From positions 1-64,000 of the forward strand of contig NZ_BIMC01000008.1 in assembly GCF_004000885.1 (NCBI RefSeq): 64,000 bases of DNA, written 5' to 3'. This stretch comes from Paenibacillus glucanolyticus NBRC 15330 (GTDB lineage: Bacteria; Bacillota; Bacilli; Paenibacillales; Paenibacillaceae). The position numbers were made by a program, and so were the translations under genes. Shown here piece after piece: positions 45,845-54,870 of this stretch. Numbering within the stretch: position 1 is the stretch's first letter; every line of letters begins with the position of its first letter. Under the pieces are notes generated by a model that was given only the letters and a program-made list of their open reading frames with translations, was not told where the DNA came from and ran no database searches.

Positions 45845-45880
45845 AAAAAGAGGTGGGCTACTTCAGCCCCCTCTTTTTTT
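45845..45880 (+). terminator. Terminator after ctaF
   Basis: AAAAAGAGG-GGGCT pairs with AGCCC-CTCTTTTT and seven T follow. Confidence 0.8.
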
Positions 45881-45940
45881 AAGTCGTAGGAAGGTGTCAC
45901 AATTTCGACAGAATTTAACCCGTTTAGGGGAGGTTTTTGC

Positions 45941-46849
45941 ATGCTGGGCTTAGAATATTTTAGTTTTGCAGATAAATGGACCCCCATGTTCCTGGCGTTT
46001 ATGCTGCTCCTGACTGCTGGCTATTTCTTACTGACCGGTCCCTTGAGCCATCGATTCCAAGGAAGTGCTCCGGTTTCGGTTGGGCGGAAATCTTTATTTG
46101 TTGCGGGGATGATTACGTTCTATCTTGCCCAAGGTGGACCGGTTAATCTGCTTGGACATACAATGTTCTCGTTCCATATGGTGAGTATGGCGATGTCTTA
46201 TCTCATGGCAACACCACTCCTGATTCTGGGCATTCCGGTTTGGCTGTGGCGTGCTTTCGACAGGATAAATCCATTTAAGAAGCTAGGCTTCCTCACGCAT
46301 CCGATTGTGGCAGCAGTAGTGTTTAACGGTTTGTTTTCGTTTTATCACATTCCAGTAATCCATGACTTTGTCATGTTGAATTTCTGGGTGCATCGATTGT
46401 ACTATCTGATTCTGTTAATTGCCTCACTGCTCATGTGGTGGGCCATATTGAATCCGATTCCGGAGAAGGACAAGTCCTCGGGGCTTATGAAGATGGGGTA
46501 TATCTTCCTCAATATGGTATTGCTGACACCGGCGTGTGGGCTCATTATTTTCGCAAACGAGCCGATGTACGCTACATATAGTGACCCGGTTGTATGGGCG
46601 AATGCGATGGGTTATTGTGTGTCTGGCGACACCTCAGCATTACTCAGCCAATTCGGAGGACCCGAATTTTTCGGCTACTTGGAGCCGGCCATTGACCAGC
46701 GTGTTGGCGGGATTATCATGAAATTCTTCCAGGAGATCATCTTCGCTTCGATGCTGGCCTATGTGTTCTTCCATTGGTACAAACGAGAGAATCAGGAAGA
46801 CGATCCTTTGCCTGGTGAGGTGCCTCCCGGTAACCTGAATCAAGCTTAA
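45941..46849 (+). CDS. ctaG: Cytochrome oxidase assembly factor CtaG
   Basis: 302 residues, seven membrane helices, FHMVSMAMSYLMATPLLILG and HIPVIHDFVM as in caa3_CtaG proteins, which help deliver copper to the CuB/CuA centres. GGGGAGG precedes the ATG. The terminator at 45845 separates it from ctaF. Confidence 0.95.
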   Translation: MLGLEYFSFADKWTPMFLAFMLLLTAGYFLLTGPLSHRFQGSAPVSVGRKSLFVAGMITFYLAQGGPVNLLGHTMFSFHMVSMAMSYLMATPLLILGIPVWLWRAFDRINPFKKLGFLTHPIVAAVVFNGLFSFYHIPVIHDFVMLNFWVHRLYYLILLIASLLMWWAILNPIPEKDKSSGLMKMGYIFLNMVLLTPACGLIIFANEPMYATYSDPVVWANAMGYCVSGDTSALLSQFGGPEFFGYLEPAIDQRVGGIIMKFFQEIIFASMLAYVFFHWYKRENQEDDPLPGEVPPGNLNQA

Positions 46850-46874
46850 TAAGGATTAATGAAGGAGGATCCAT

Positions 46875-47339
46875 ATGGATTGGTATTTTATATTTCCCAC
46901 GGTCAGCACTACGTTTATCGTGATAAGCGCCGTGCTGGTAGCTATCGGTTGGGGACTTATTATTAAAGGCAAACGCGCAGCTCACAAAAAAGTGATGATC
47001 TGGGCAGCGGTGGCAGCGGTGATCTTCTTTATCATCTATTCATCGCGCACTATATTCATTGGCAATACGTCGTGGGGCGGACCGGATGAACTTAAGCCTT
47101 ATTATCAGGTATTCCTGATCTTCCATATTGTGCTGGCTACCGTCGCTGCGGTCTTTGGCATTACGACATTGACTCTTGGACTCAAGGAAAAATATTCCAA
47201 GCACCGTAAATGGGGCAGAGTTACGTCTATTATTTGGTTCTTTACAGCAATTACCGGTGTGGCCGTGTACACCTTGTTGTATCTGTTGTATCCAGGCGGT
47301 CATACTCAGCCTGTATGGAAAGTCATATTTGGAATGTAA
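46875..47339 (+). CDS. ctaM: DUF420 membrane protein (CtaM-like)
   Basis: 154 residues, four membrane helices with conserved His in FHIVLATVA and KEKYSKHRKWGR. DUF420 members (YozB, CtaM of Staphylococcus) are needed for haem-copper oxidase maturation. It follows ctaG by 25 bp. Confidence 0.9.
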   Translation: MDWYFIFPTVSTTFIVISAVLVAIGWGLIIKGKRAAHKKVMIWAAVAAVIFFIIYSSRTIFIGNTSWGGPDELKPYYQVFLIFHIVLATVAAVFGITTLTLGLKEKYSKHRKWGRVTSIIWFFTAITGVAVYTLLYLLYPGGHTQPVWKVIFGM

Positions 47340-47348
47340 GTGTGGGAG

Positions 47349-47382
47349 AACACCCGTCAGAGAGATCTGACGGGTGTTTTTT
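47349..47382 (+). terminator. Terminator after ctaM
   Basis: AACACCCGTCAGA pairs with TCTGACGGGTGTT around GAGA, followed by six T. Confidence 0.9.
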
Positions 47383-47485
47383 ATGGAGGCGGGCGGGGTA
47401 GCTCATTTGCAGGATGAAGTGTGGGAGTGTATCCACTCCGGTCGCTGCCATCAACCAGGAAAATCATAAATATTTACAAATTCTA

Positions 47486-47522
47486 TTGACACTGTTTAGA
47501 TACAGACTATATACTGTATATA
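47486..47522 (+). promoter_or_regulatory. Promoter with YtrA-type operator
   Basis: TTGACA, 18 bp, TATACT. The perfect palindrome TATATAC-T-GTATATA (47508-47522) covers the -10. GntR/YtrA regulators bind such sites, so the regulator at 48442 probably represses its own operon. Several CACAGT/CACACT repeats follow at 47531-47563. Confidence 0.65.
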
Positions 47523-47641
47523 AAGATATACACAGTGAGCACAGTAATCACACTAAGCACAGTGGAAGTGCACAACTGCAATGATTACGGAATTGATTCT
47601 ATAGAAATTGATTGTATATACGAGGGAAAGGGTGAGGCGCG

Positions 47642-48367
47642 TTGCAACAAGTACTCCATAATGCAATGAAGATCGTAAAGAAGGATTTTGCAAGCGATAA
47701 GCTCCAAATTCTATGGACCATGCTGTTTATGGCGTATATGGGGTTTTCCGCCAGCTTTATTATGAATAGTCAGTTTGAACATATGAACGAGCACAGCAAC
47801 CCGTTCATTGACTTTATATTGGTGCTCTACGCTCCGTTATTGGGATTCCTTTTTAGCAGAAGATCCTTCCGTTATCTGAACGAGGATTCGTATACTCGGA
47901 TGCTGTATTTTTACCGGAGCATACCGGTACCGGCCTCCGCAATCTTCGTAAGCCGCATCATGAATAGCCTGATCGCTTATGCCATAAACAGCATTATGTT
48001 TTTCGGATTTATGTATGCGATAGGCGGTCATATTAGAGCCACAATGGATATTCCAAGCTATATCGCATTTTCACTGACATGGATCGGTATCGGATTTTTA
48101 ATAACCGGACCTTATATTTACTGGGAGAATATGTGCAGTGGCAAGGCGTACTTCAGAAACACCCTTGTGGTGATGGTGCTCACCTCCGGTTCCGTTGTTC
48201 TGTTTAACTTGCTGGGATACAGCTTATTCGATTTCATTGCTAACGCATCCATCAGATGGAGCTTGATATCACCGGTCATGTGGGGATCACTCATCATCGG
48301 ACTGGGCGCCATGCTGCTGATGAGTAAATTCACGTACACCCGGCAGCAGACAAGGGATCTCACATGA
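47642..48367 (+). CDS. ABC exporter membrane subunit
   Basis: 241 residues with six membrane segments (FYRSIPVPASAIFVSRIMNSLIAY as a cytoplasmic loop). TTG start at 47642, with AAAGGGTGAGG upstream. Related to permeases in YtrA-type clusters. Substrate unknown; such systems often respond to cell-wall antibiotics. Confidence 0.85.
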   Translation: MQQVLHNAMKIVKKDFASDKLQILWTMLFMAYMGFSASFIMNSQFEHMNEHSNPFIDFILVLYAPLLGFLFSRRSFRYLNEDSYTRMLYFYRSIPVPASAIFVSRIMNSLIAYAINSIMFFGFMYAIGGHIRATMDIPSYIAFSLTWIGIGFLITGPYIYWENMCSGKAYFRNTLVVMVLTSGSVVLFNLLGYSLFDFIANASIRWSLISPVMWGSLIIGLGAMLLMSKFTYTRQQTRDLT

Positions 48368-48441
48368 TTTATATAGAACACATACACGTTGGTGTCGGAG
48401 GTTCGCCGCTTATGTACAAGGAAGAAGAGAGGTGATACAAG

Positions 48442-48843
48442 GTGCGAATTCCGATTCAGATTAATGAAAATAGCGCAGAGCCTTTATATCACCAGATTGA
48501 ATCACAGCTGCGCTCGCTTATTATCAGCGGTCAGATCGAGGAGGGAACGCTGTTGCCGTCCATCAGGGAATTTGCCGGGAATCTGAACTGCAGCGTCATT
48601 ACGGTACGCAGGGTGTATCAGGATCTAGAGAATGAAGGGCTGCTTCGAACGAGACAAGGAACGGGAACTTTTGTTGCTGGTGTCGGTGATCGGGCCCGTG
48701 AACAATATAAACGCGATTCGGTCGTTGAGGCATTAAAGATTGCGGTAGATAAGGGGCTTGCTGTTCAGTTTAATGAAGATGAATTAAAGGAACTGTTCAT
48801 GGAAGTTGTCCGGGATAAATACCAAGCAAGAGGAGGTCGCTAG
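48442..48843 (+). CDS. GntR-family regulator, YtrA subfamily
   Basis: 133 residues: winged helix (EPLYHQIESQLRSLIISGQI; CSVITVRRVYQDLENEGLL) and a short tail of about 60 residues, the YtrA form without a ligand domain. GTG start behind AGAGGTGAT. Placed between the membrane and ATPase genes. Confidence 0.93.
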   Translation: MRIPIQINENSAEPLYHQIESQLRSLIISGQIEEGTLLPSIREFAGNLNCSVITVRRVYQDLENEGLLRTRQGTGTFVAGVGDRAREQYKRDSVVEALKIAVDKGLAVQFNEDELKELFMEVVRDKYQARGGR

Positions 48844-48849
48844 CAATCA

Positions 48850-49752
48850 ATGGAACCGCATATCATTGAAATTCGTAATGTCATTAAACGGCGGAAAACG
48901 AAAACCATCGGACCCATCCAAATATCGATACCTCAAGGATACATCGTTGCGTTGGTGGGACCTAACGGCTCGGGGAAAAGCACGCTGCTGAACATGATGA
49001 TGCAGACCGTGTTTCCAGATGAAGGGGAGATCACCTGGTTCGGTGAATCCCATCCGAGAGAGCTCCCCGTCTCGATTCGTAAACAGATGGGGTTCGTTCC
49101 CGAACAGCTGAGCTCAGAAGAACAGCATATGACGGTGGATGAGGCGGCCAGCTTTCGAGCATCTTGGTATGACAGTTGGGATGGTTACTTTTTCGATGAG
49201 CTTCTGTCACGATTTGATGTCCCGAGGGGCGTAAAACTTCGCAAGATGTCCAAAGGGGAGCGGCGCAAATTCGAGATTGCAGCGGCGCTTGCGCCGAAGC
49301 CGAAACTCCTGCTTCTGGATGAACCCTCTTCCGGTCTGGATCCCTTCGCTTGGAAGCTGATGATCGACCAGCTGCACAAGGTGATGAAATCTATGGATAC
49401 CACCATCGTGCTGTCCACCCATGTGGTGGATGAAATCAGGCGGCTGGCGGATTATGTGATCCTTATCCATCATGGAAAGCTGCTGGGTATGGTGGAGAAG
49501 GATTCGCTGCTCGACAATTGGAAGGAATGCTGGATTCAAGGCGATGCTTCCATCGTAGAGGAATTGCCTGGTATTCTTAGCAGCAAACAAGAGACAGCGA
49601 ATACGATTTCTTTTATAACGACGGAATGTTTGGAAGTAGAAAAGATCCTCCAGTCTGCAGGCATACCGTTTATTCGGGCTCGTTCCTTGGAGCTGGATGA
49701 AGTGCTTCGACTATGGATTGAAGGTAATATTCCTGCCAACGTGCAGAACTAG
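48850..49752 (+). CDS. ABC exporter ATPase (YtrB-like)
   Basis: 300 residues with Walker A GPNGSGKS, signature MSKGERRK, Walker B LLLLDEPSSGLD and the switch His in LSTHVVDE. The AGGAGG is 13 bases before the ATG, longer than usual. It should drive the permease at 47642. Confidence 0.95.
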   Translation: MEPHIIEIRNVIKRRKTKTIGPIQISIPQGYIVALVGPNGSGKSTLLNMMMQTVFPDEGEITWFGESHPRELPVSIRKQMGFVPEQLSSEEQHMTVDEAASFRASWYDSWDGYFFDELLSRFDVPRGVKLRKMSKGERRKFEIAAALAPKPKLLLLDEPSSGLDPFAWKLMIDQLHKVMKSMDTTIVLSTHVVDEIRRLADYVILIHHGKLLGMVEKDSLLDNWKECWIQGDASIVEELPGILSSKQETANTISFITTECLEVEKILQSAGIPFIRARSLELDEVLRLWIEGNIPANVQN

Positions 49753-49773
49753 GATAGAGAGGGGTTTCACAAT

Positions 49774-50676
49774 ATGCAACGATTGCAATTAGAGGATGTA
49801 GTTAAGATTTATGCGGACAAAACAGCCGTAAACCAGATTTCGCTTCAGGTTGAGGAAGGAGAAATCTACGGCCTGCTTGGTGCGAACGGTGCCGGTAAAA
49901 CAACCACCATGCGGATGGTGCTTGGCTTGATCTACCCGGATGATGGAACGATTTTGTATAATGGGAAGCCTTACAACAAGGAACTTCGTCACATTATGGG
50001 TTATTTGCCGGAGGAGCGCGGGTTATATCCGAAAGTGAAAGTCAGCGAGCAGATTTCATACTTGGCCCAGCTTCGGGGCATGTCAGCCAAAGACGCCGAT
50101 AAGAGCTTGAAGTACTGGCTGGAGCGCTTTGAAGTGCCTGACTATTACGATAAGAAGATTGAAGAACTGTCTAAAGGTAATCAACAAAAGATGGGCTTTA
50201 TTGCAGCAGTGGTTCATGATCCGCAGATCCTGATTCTGGACGAAGCATTCAGCGGACTGGATCCGGTGAACGTTGAACTATTGAAATCGACGGTTAAAGA
50301 ACTTCGCGACAAAGGCACAAGCATTCTGTTCTCTACCCACCGGATGGAGCATGTTGAGGAATTATGTAGGAACATTACCATTCTTCATCGCTCCAACACC
50401 GTAGTGAAGGGGAACCTGAAGGACATTAAATCCAAGTATCCGCGAGAAGAAGTGGTGCTCGGCACCTCTGGTGAAGTTCAGGGGCTCGATTCACTGCCGG
50501 GCGTAACGGCTGTTGAGCGGACAGAGGATGGTTACTCCATCCGCATAAGCCACATCGACGCTGCCCAGAATATTTTGAATACAGCGATGTCGCAAAGCGT
50601 GATCCATCGGTTTGAAGTGAAGGAGCCGACACTCAATCAAATCTTCATAAAGGCGGTAGGTGAATCTAATGAATAA
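49774..50676 (+). CDS. ABC exporter ATPase (NatA/YhaQ-like)
   Basis: 300 residues, Walker A GANGAGKT, signature LSKGNQQK, Walker B ILILDEAFSGLD and FSTHRMEHVEEL. The C-terminal region matches NatA-type exporters. It overlaps the permease gene by eight bases. The cluster lies 21 bp after the YtrB-like gene, so the two ABC systems are probably cotranscribed. Confidence 0.95.
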   Translation: MQRLQLEDVVKIYADKTAVNQISLQVEEGEIYGLLGANGAGKTTTMRMVLGLIYPDDGTILYNGKPYNKELRHIMGYLPEERGLYPKVKVSEQISYLAQLRGMSAKDADKSLKYWLERFEVPDYYDKKIEELSKGNQQKMGFIAAVVHDPQILILDEAFSGLDPVNVELLKSTVKELRDKGTSILFSTHRMEHVEELCRNITILHRSNTVVKGNLKDIKSKYPREEVVLGTSGEVQGLDSLPGVTAVERTEDGYSIRISHIDAAQNILNTAMSQSVIHRFEVKEPTLNQIFIKAVGESNE

Positions 50677-51973
50677 TATGTGGACCGTTATCCGATTTAC
50701 GTTTATGAATAAGGTAAGAACGAAGTCGTTTCTCGTATCAACCCTGATTTTTGCACTGATCATTACAATCGGGATTAATCTTCCTTTTCTGATCCAAATG
50801 TTCACGGGTGACAAGGCAGGATCTGAGGAAACCACTCGCATAGGTCTGGTGTATGGACAGGAGCAAGCGCTCGCTGAACAATTGGAGACGACTTGGAGCA
50901 GCCTGCCGTCAACTACCTATAAATTTGTGAAATATGAAACGGCAGATGAAGCTGCCTTGAATAAAGACATTGAAGATGGCACTATTGAAGGTTATTTAAA
51001 ATTTGAAGCACAAGAAGGCAGCACGTTCCCGGCCGTGGTCTACAGCTCCGAAGAAGAGGGAATGAGTCCGGAGCTGCAATCGAATCTGCAAGCCGCTCTT
51101 CAAGTGGCAAAGACTCGCAGCATTGTAGATGGGCTTGATTTGTCTGATGCACAGATCAATGAGCTGAATGCGCCGGTTCAGATTGATGCTCGCAGTATTG
51201 GCACGAATCCATCAGGCAGTGCTGGAGGAGCATCCGAAGAGAAGGATGGGGCTTCCGAGGTTATTAACTACATCGTGGTGTATGCACTGATTATTCTCTT
51301 CTTCTTCACCTTGATGGGGACCGGCAACATGATTGCTTCGGAAGTGACGACAGAGAAGAGCTCCCGTATTATGGAGATCCTCATTACCAGCGTCTCTCCG
51401 CTGAGTCAAATGTTCGGTAAGGTTATCGGCATGTTCCTGCTGGGTCTGTCACAGATCCTGGCGTTCGGCATTGTTGCCGCAGCGAATTTGATGCTGCCTC
51501 ACAACATGGACACATTGAAGGAAATGAATCTTGACCTTACTGCGATTGATCCGATGCTGCTGGTGTTTGGCTTAATCTTCTACATTCTCGGATATTTCTT
51601 GTACGCGATGTTATACGCGGCCATTGGTTCGATTGTCAGCCGTACAGAGGATTTGGGGCAGGCTGTCATGCCGATTACCATGCTGTCGCTGGTGGCATTT
51701 TATATCGCAATCTTTAGCCTGAGCGCTCCGAACTCGATGCTGATGAAGGTGTCCAGTTATATTCCATTCATCTCACCAACAACGATTCTGGTTCGTATCG
51801 GACTTGGCGACGTAGCGATGTGGGAGATCCTGTTATCCCTTGCTATCCTGATCGTATCCATCCTCGTGTTTGGCTGGTTGGCTGCAAAAATCTATCGCAC
51901 TGGTGTCCTGATGTACGGCAAACGCCCTACATTCAAGGAGCTTAGAAAAGCGATGAAGGCTTATAAGATATAG
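50669..51973 (+). CDS. ABC exporter permease (NatB/YhaP-like)
   Basis: 434 residues from the ATG at 50669. One N-terminal helix, a large extracellular domain of about 170 residues and a C-terminal block of five or six helices (SSRIMEILITSVSPLSQMFG). NatAB exports Na+ in B. subtilis; this member's substrate cannot be read. Confidence 0.95.
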   Translation: MNNMWTVIRFTFMNKVRTKSFLVSTLIFALIITIGINLPFLIQMFTGDKAGSEETTRIGLVYGQEQALAEQLETTWSSLPSTTYKFVKYETADEAALNKDIEDGTIEGYLKFEAQEGSTFPAVVYSSEEEGMSPELQSNLQAALQVAKTRSIVDGLDLSDAQINELNAPVQIDARSIGTNPSGSAGGASEEKDGASEVINYIVVYALIILFFFTLMGTGNMIASEVTTEKSSRIMEILITSVSPLSQMFGKVIGMFLLGLSQILAFGIVAAANLMLPHNMDTLKEMNLDLTAIDPMLLVFGLIFYILGYFLYAMLYAAIGSIVSRTEDLGQAVMPITMLSLVAFYIAIFSLSAPNSMLMKVSSYIPFISPTTILVRIGLGDVAMWEILLSLAILIVSILVFGWLAAKIYRTGVLMYGKRPTFKELRKAMKAYKI

Positions 51974-52033
51974 TCAAAGCACGAAAAAGAGGCTTTAAAC
52001 CAAAATAAAAGGTCCATGGAGGTAAAGATAGAC

Positions 52034-52219
52034 ATGACAATGGAAAAGAATCAAAGTATGATGATGGTCTTGATCTCAGCGGTCCTGCTCATTCTGCTTG
52101 GAACAACTATGGATACAACAGGTTCTATGCTGAAAGAGGTCGTTCAGGGAGTGTTGATAGGTTTTGGGGCAGTATTAGCCTGCGTTGGTCTGTGGGCGTT
52201 TGGTAAACGAAAACAATAG
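52034..52219 (+). CDS. Small two-helix membrane protein
   Basis: 61 residues from the ATG at 52034, with GGAGG upstream. Two hydrophobic helices and a basic end (FGKRKQ). It closes the ABC cluster. Function unknown. Confidence 0.7.
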   Translation: MTMEKNQSMMMVLISAVLLILLGTTMDTTGSMLKEVVQGVLIGFGAVLACVGLWAFGKRKQ

Positions 52220-52256
52220 AGTTTAAAAAGAAATGGTTTAAATGAGGCGAATGTAT

Positions 52257-52297
52257 AAGACTAGTGAAATCAGATTGCTGATTTTACTAGTCTTTTT
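52257..52297 (+). terminator. Terminator of the ABC clusters
   Basis: AAGACTAGT-AAATCA pairs with TGATTT-ACTAGTCTT, followed by five T. Confidence 0.85.
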
Positions 52298-52516
52298 CTT
52301 TGGCAGAACAAGAGGCCGATTTAAACAACAACTACACTAAGTTACTAGCGGAATGAAGCAATCTATATTCTGTTCCACCAATCACATAGGTTAGATCAGG
52401 AAATTAGTCACATCATTTAAACTATAGAGTGTATTATATCAATTTGACCCTTTGCATTGTCTCTATTCCTAAGAATGTTGTATCCCAATCAGATCGATTA
52501 TTATTCTTATGTACAA
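52298..52516. other. AT-rich gap between convergent genes
   Basis: Nothing recognised between the two opposing terminators. Confidence 0.5.
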
Positions 52517-52542
52517 AGAACCGACTCCAAGAAGTCGGTTCT
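52517..52542 (-). terminator. Terminator of the YadA-head/G2 gene
   Basis: AGAACCGACT pairs with AGTCGGTTCT around a six-base loop, with TTTG after it on the minus strand. Confidence 0.65.
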
Positions 52543-52576
52543 TCTACGCTCAGCCAGATCACGGTGCATTCCACCC

Positions 52577-54748
52577 TCATTTAAACTGCACCATGATTTG
52601 ATTGGGTCCGGTGCGCTTCATTACACGGTATCCGCTATCGGCATTGGTGGCGACCCCATCGTCATTGGGCATGCAATAGCCATTAACCGTGCACGTTCCA
52701 TCATCACGAACGAGCAGTTTTCCAATCAAACCGACGGTTACCCATTCCTCGCGCTGGCTTCTTGGAATATAGGCCATCGAAGGGTCCCACTCCGGATTCA
52801 AGATCGGCTGCTGTTCGGTGGATGCAGGTGCAATGATATTTCCTTCTTCATCCCGTTCCTCAGGAATCGTAACTTCCTGAAACCGCACGTTTCTCCACTC
52901 ATCACGGAGGTAGTAATCCTTCCATCGCAGTTCTGCGGCATCTGCCACAATAGAGGGAGTGGAGGTGACAATCCCTAGCAAGTAACCATCGCTTTGCGTA
53001 GCGATCCGGACCTTATCTCCATCCAGGGTTACAAAATAGCCGGGCTCTATGCCGGTGCCATCCAGTGTTTCGTACATTTCGGCATAATCGGCTCCACCGG
53101 AAAAATAGTTGCCGTCAATATACATATTGCCGGTTGACCCTTGCAGAACAGCGGCCAGACCCTGTGCATCAGCGGAGGTCCCGTTCGCGACATGCCAGGA
53201 ATAGGTATAGAGCGACGCCCCATATCTGCCCATAATATGGGCTCCGTTATGGGTGGCGGTGGTTTGGAGGCCTTCCGCATGGGAGAAATCTCCGCTTGCC
53301 GTCGTTTGGACTCCTTCGGCATGCGCTCTGCTGCCCGATGCCACGGTGTTGGACCCTTCAGAATGGGAGGCATAGCCTTCTGCCGAAGTCGTAAATCCTT
53401 CCGCGTGTGAATTATTGCCTGAGGCAGTGGAGGTATTGCCCTCCGCGTGCGAAGCATATCCGGATGCCAACGTCGTGTAGCCTTCCGCATGCGAATTAAA
53501 GGCGTTGGCCGTGGTGAGGGAGCCCTCAACATGGGCATAGTTGTTGGTTGCCTGCGTACTTGAACCTTCCGCGTGGGAGTAATTGCCCGATGCCGTTGTG
53601 TCTGCTCCCTCGGCATGGGCATATACACCGGAAGCAACCGTATTAGCACCTTCGGCATGCGCATTATTCCCCGAAGCCAGCGTATTGGAGCCTTCGGCAT
53701 GCGCATTGATCCCTAATGCCTGGCTGCCGGACCCCTCGGCATGGGAATTGCTGCCCTCGGCGAGGGTGTTGACTCCTTCCGCATGGGAATTTCCGCCCGA
53801 TGCGGTGGTGGTATTTCCCTCTGCATGCGAAGCATAACCACCCGCCGTCGTAGTAAAACCTTCGGCGTGCGAATTGTTTCCTGAAGCTATCGTTGTATTT
53901 CCTTCCGCGTGCGAAGCGTAACCTTCCGCTAACGTAGTGTAGCCTTCGGCATGGGAATTAAAGGCGCTTGCAGTCGTAAGCGAACCTTCGGCATGTGCAT
54001 AATTGCCGGTTGCCGAATTATCGTATCCTTCTGCATGAGAGAAATTTCCCTGAGCCGTATTACTTCCGCCTTCCGCGTGGGCATAATTCCCGTCCACCGT
54101 GTTGTTTGCGCCCTCCGCATGACCGTAATTGCCGGTTACTGTGTTATATGCGCCCTCGGCATGAGAATAATTACCCTGCGCAGTAGTGTTGGTTCCTTCG
54201 GCGTGGGATACGAGGCCGCTCGCCGTTGTAGACAATCCTTCGGCATGCGATATAAACCCGCTCGCCGTTGTCGAGATGCCTTCGGCATGGGAGGCTTCTC
54301 CACTGGCCATGGTTCTGTACCCTTCCGCATGAGATGCGGTTCCGCCTGCTACGGTGTTTGAGCCTTCCGCGTGGGCGGTATCCTCTATCGCTTCCGTCAG
54401 ATAGCCTTCGGTGTGAGAGGCATGGCCCAGAGCTGTCGTTGCGTTGCCTTCGGCATGGGAGGCTTCGCCGTAGGCCATCGTTGTAAAACCTTCGGCATGA
54501 GAAGCTGTTGCACTTGCCATAGTAGTCGATCCCTCGGCATGGGAACTGTCGGCCAGCGCTTCGGTATTATAGCCTTCCGTATGGGCAGCGTCCCCGGACG
54601 CTCTGGTCGTACTGCCTTCCGCATGGGAAACGGCTCCGCTAGCTGTCGTCAGAATTCCTTCCGCATGGGAGGCGAATCCACTGGCTGTCGTATTCGAACC
54701 TTCAGCCTCCGAGCATTCACCGATTGGATTTCGATTGCATTCAGCCAT
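52577..54748 (-). CDS. YadA-head repeat fibre with C-terminal Peptidase_G2 autocleavage domain
   Basis: 723 residues. A short Cys-containing start (MAECNRNPIGECSEAEG) leads into 35 consecutive 14-residue repeats of the YadA-head type (SHAEGxxTxASGxx), without a single insertion. Units 18-22 and 29-33 are nearly identical, showing an 11-unit internal duplication. After a transition near AHIMGRYGASLY comes a Peptidase_G2 domain beginning around NYFSGGADYAEMYE. In phage phi29 gp12 this domain is an intramolecular chaperone that trimerises and cuts itself off. The ATG at 54748 is nine bases after AAAGGA; an in-frame ATG at 54757 is adjacent to it. No signal peptide and no anchor, so export or release must occur by another route. 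Confidence 0.92.
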   Translation of the reverse strand: MAECNRNPIGECSEAEGSNTTASGFASHAEGILTTASGAVSHAEGSTTRASGDAAHTEGYNTEALADSSHAEGSTTMASATASHAEGFTTMAYGEASHAEGNATTALGHASHTEGYLTEAIEDTAHAEGSNTVAGGTASHAEGYRTMASGEASHAEGISTTASGFISHAEGLSTTASGLVSHAEGTNTTAQGNYSHAEGAYNTVTGNYGHAEGANNTVDGNYAHAEGGSNTAQGNFSHAEGYDNSATGNYAHAEGSLTTASAFNSHAEGYTTLAEGYASHAEGNTTIASGNNSHAEGFTTTAGGYASHAEGNTTTASGGNSHAEGVNTLAEGSNSHAEGSGSQALGINAHAEGSNTLASGNNAHAEGANTVASGVYAHAEGADTTASGNYSHAEGSSTQATNNYAHVEGSLTTANAFNSHAEGYTTLASGYASHAEGNTSTASGNNSHAEGFTTSAEGYASHSEGSNTVASGSRAHAEGVQTTASGDFSHAEGLQTTATHNGAHIMGRYGASLYTYSWHVANGTSADAQGLAAVLQGSTGNMYIDGNYFSGGADYAEMYETLDGTGIEPGYFVTLDGDKVRIATQSDGYLLGIVTSTPSIVADAAELRWKDYYLRDEWRNVRFQEVTIPEERDEEGNIIAPASTEQQPILNPEWDPSMAYIPRSQREEWVTVGLIGKLLVRDDGTCTVNGYCMPNDDGVATNADSGYRVMKRTGPNQIMVQFK

Positions 54749-54870
54749 CGTATTCATTCCTTTATCTATAAGGTGTGGTAATGTCACCAAACTTCCCTAT
54801 GATACAGGATATGTGTGTCTAAGGAGCATGAGTGGACTTATTGTACACGATATGTCTTGAACCCTCGAGA

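Noticed and set aside
52577..54748. Prophage remnant explaining the Peptidase_G2 fibre
   Set aside because: No other phage genes, integrase or attachment sites lie nearby; flanks are ordinary chromosomal operons.
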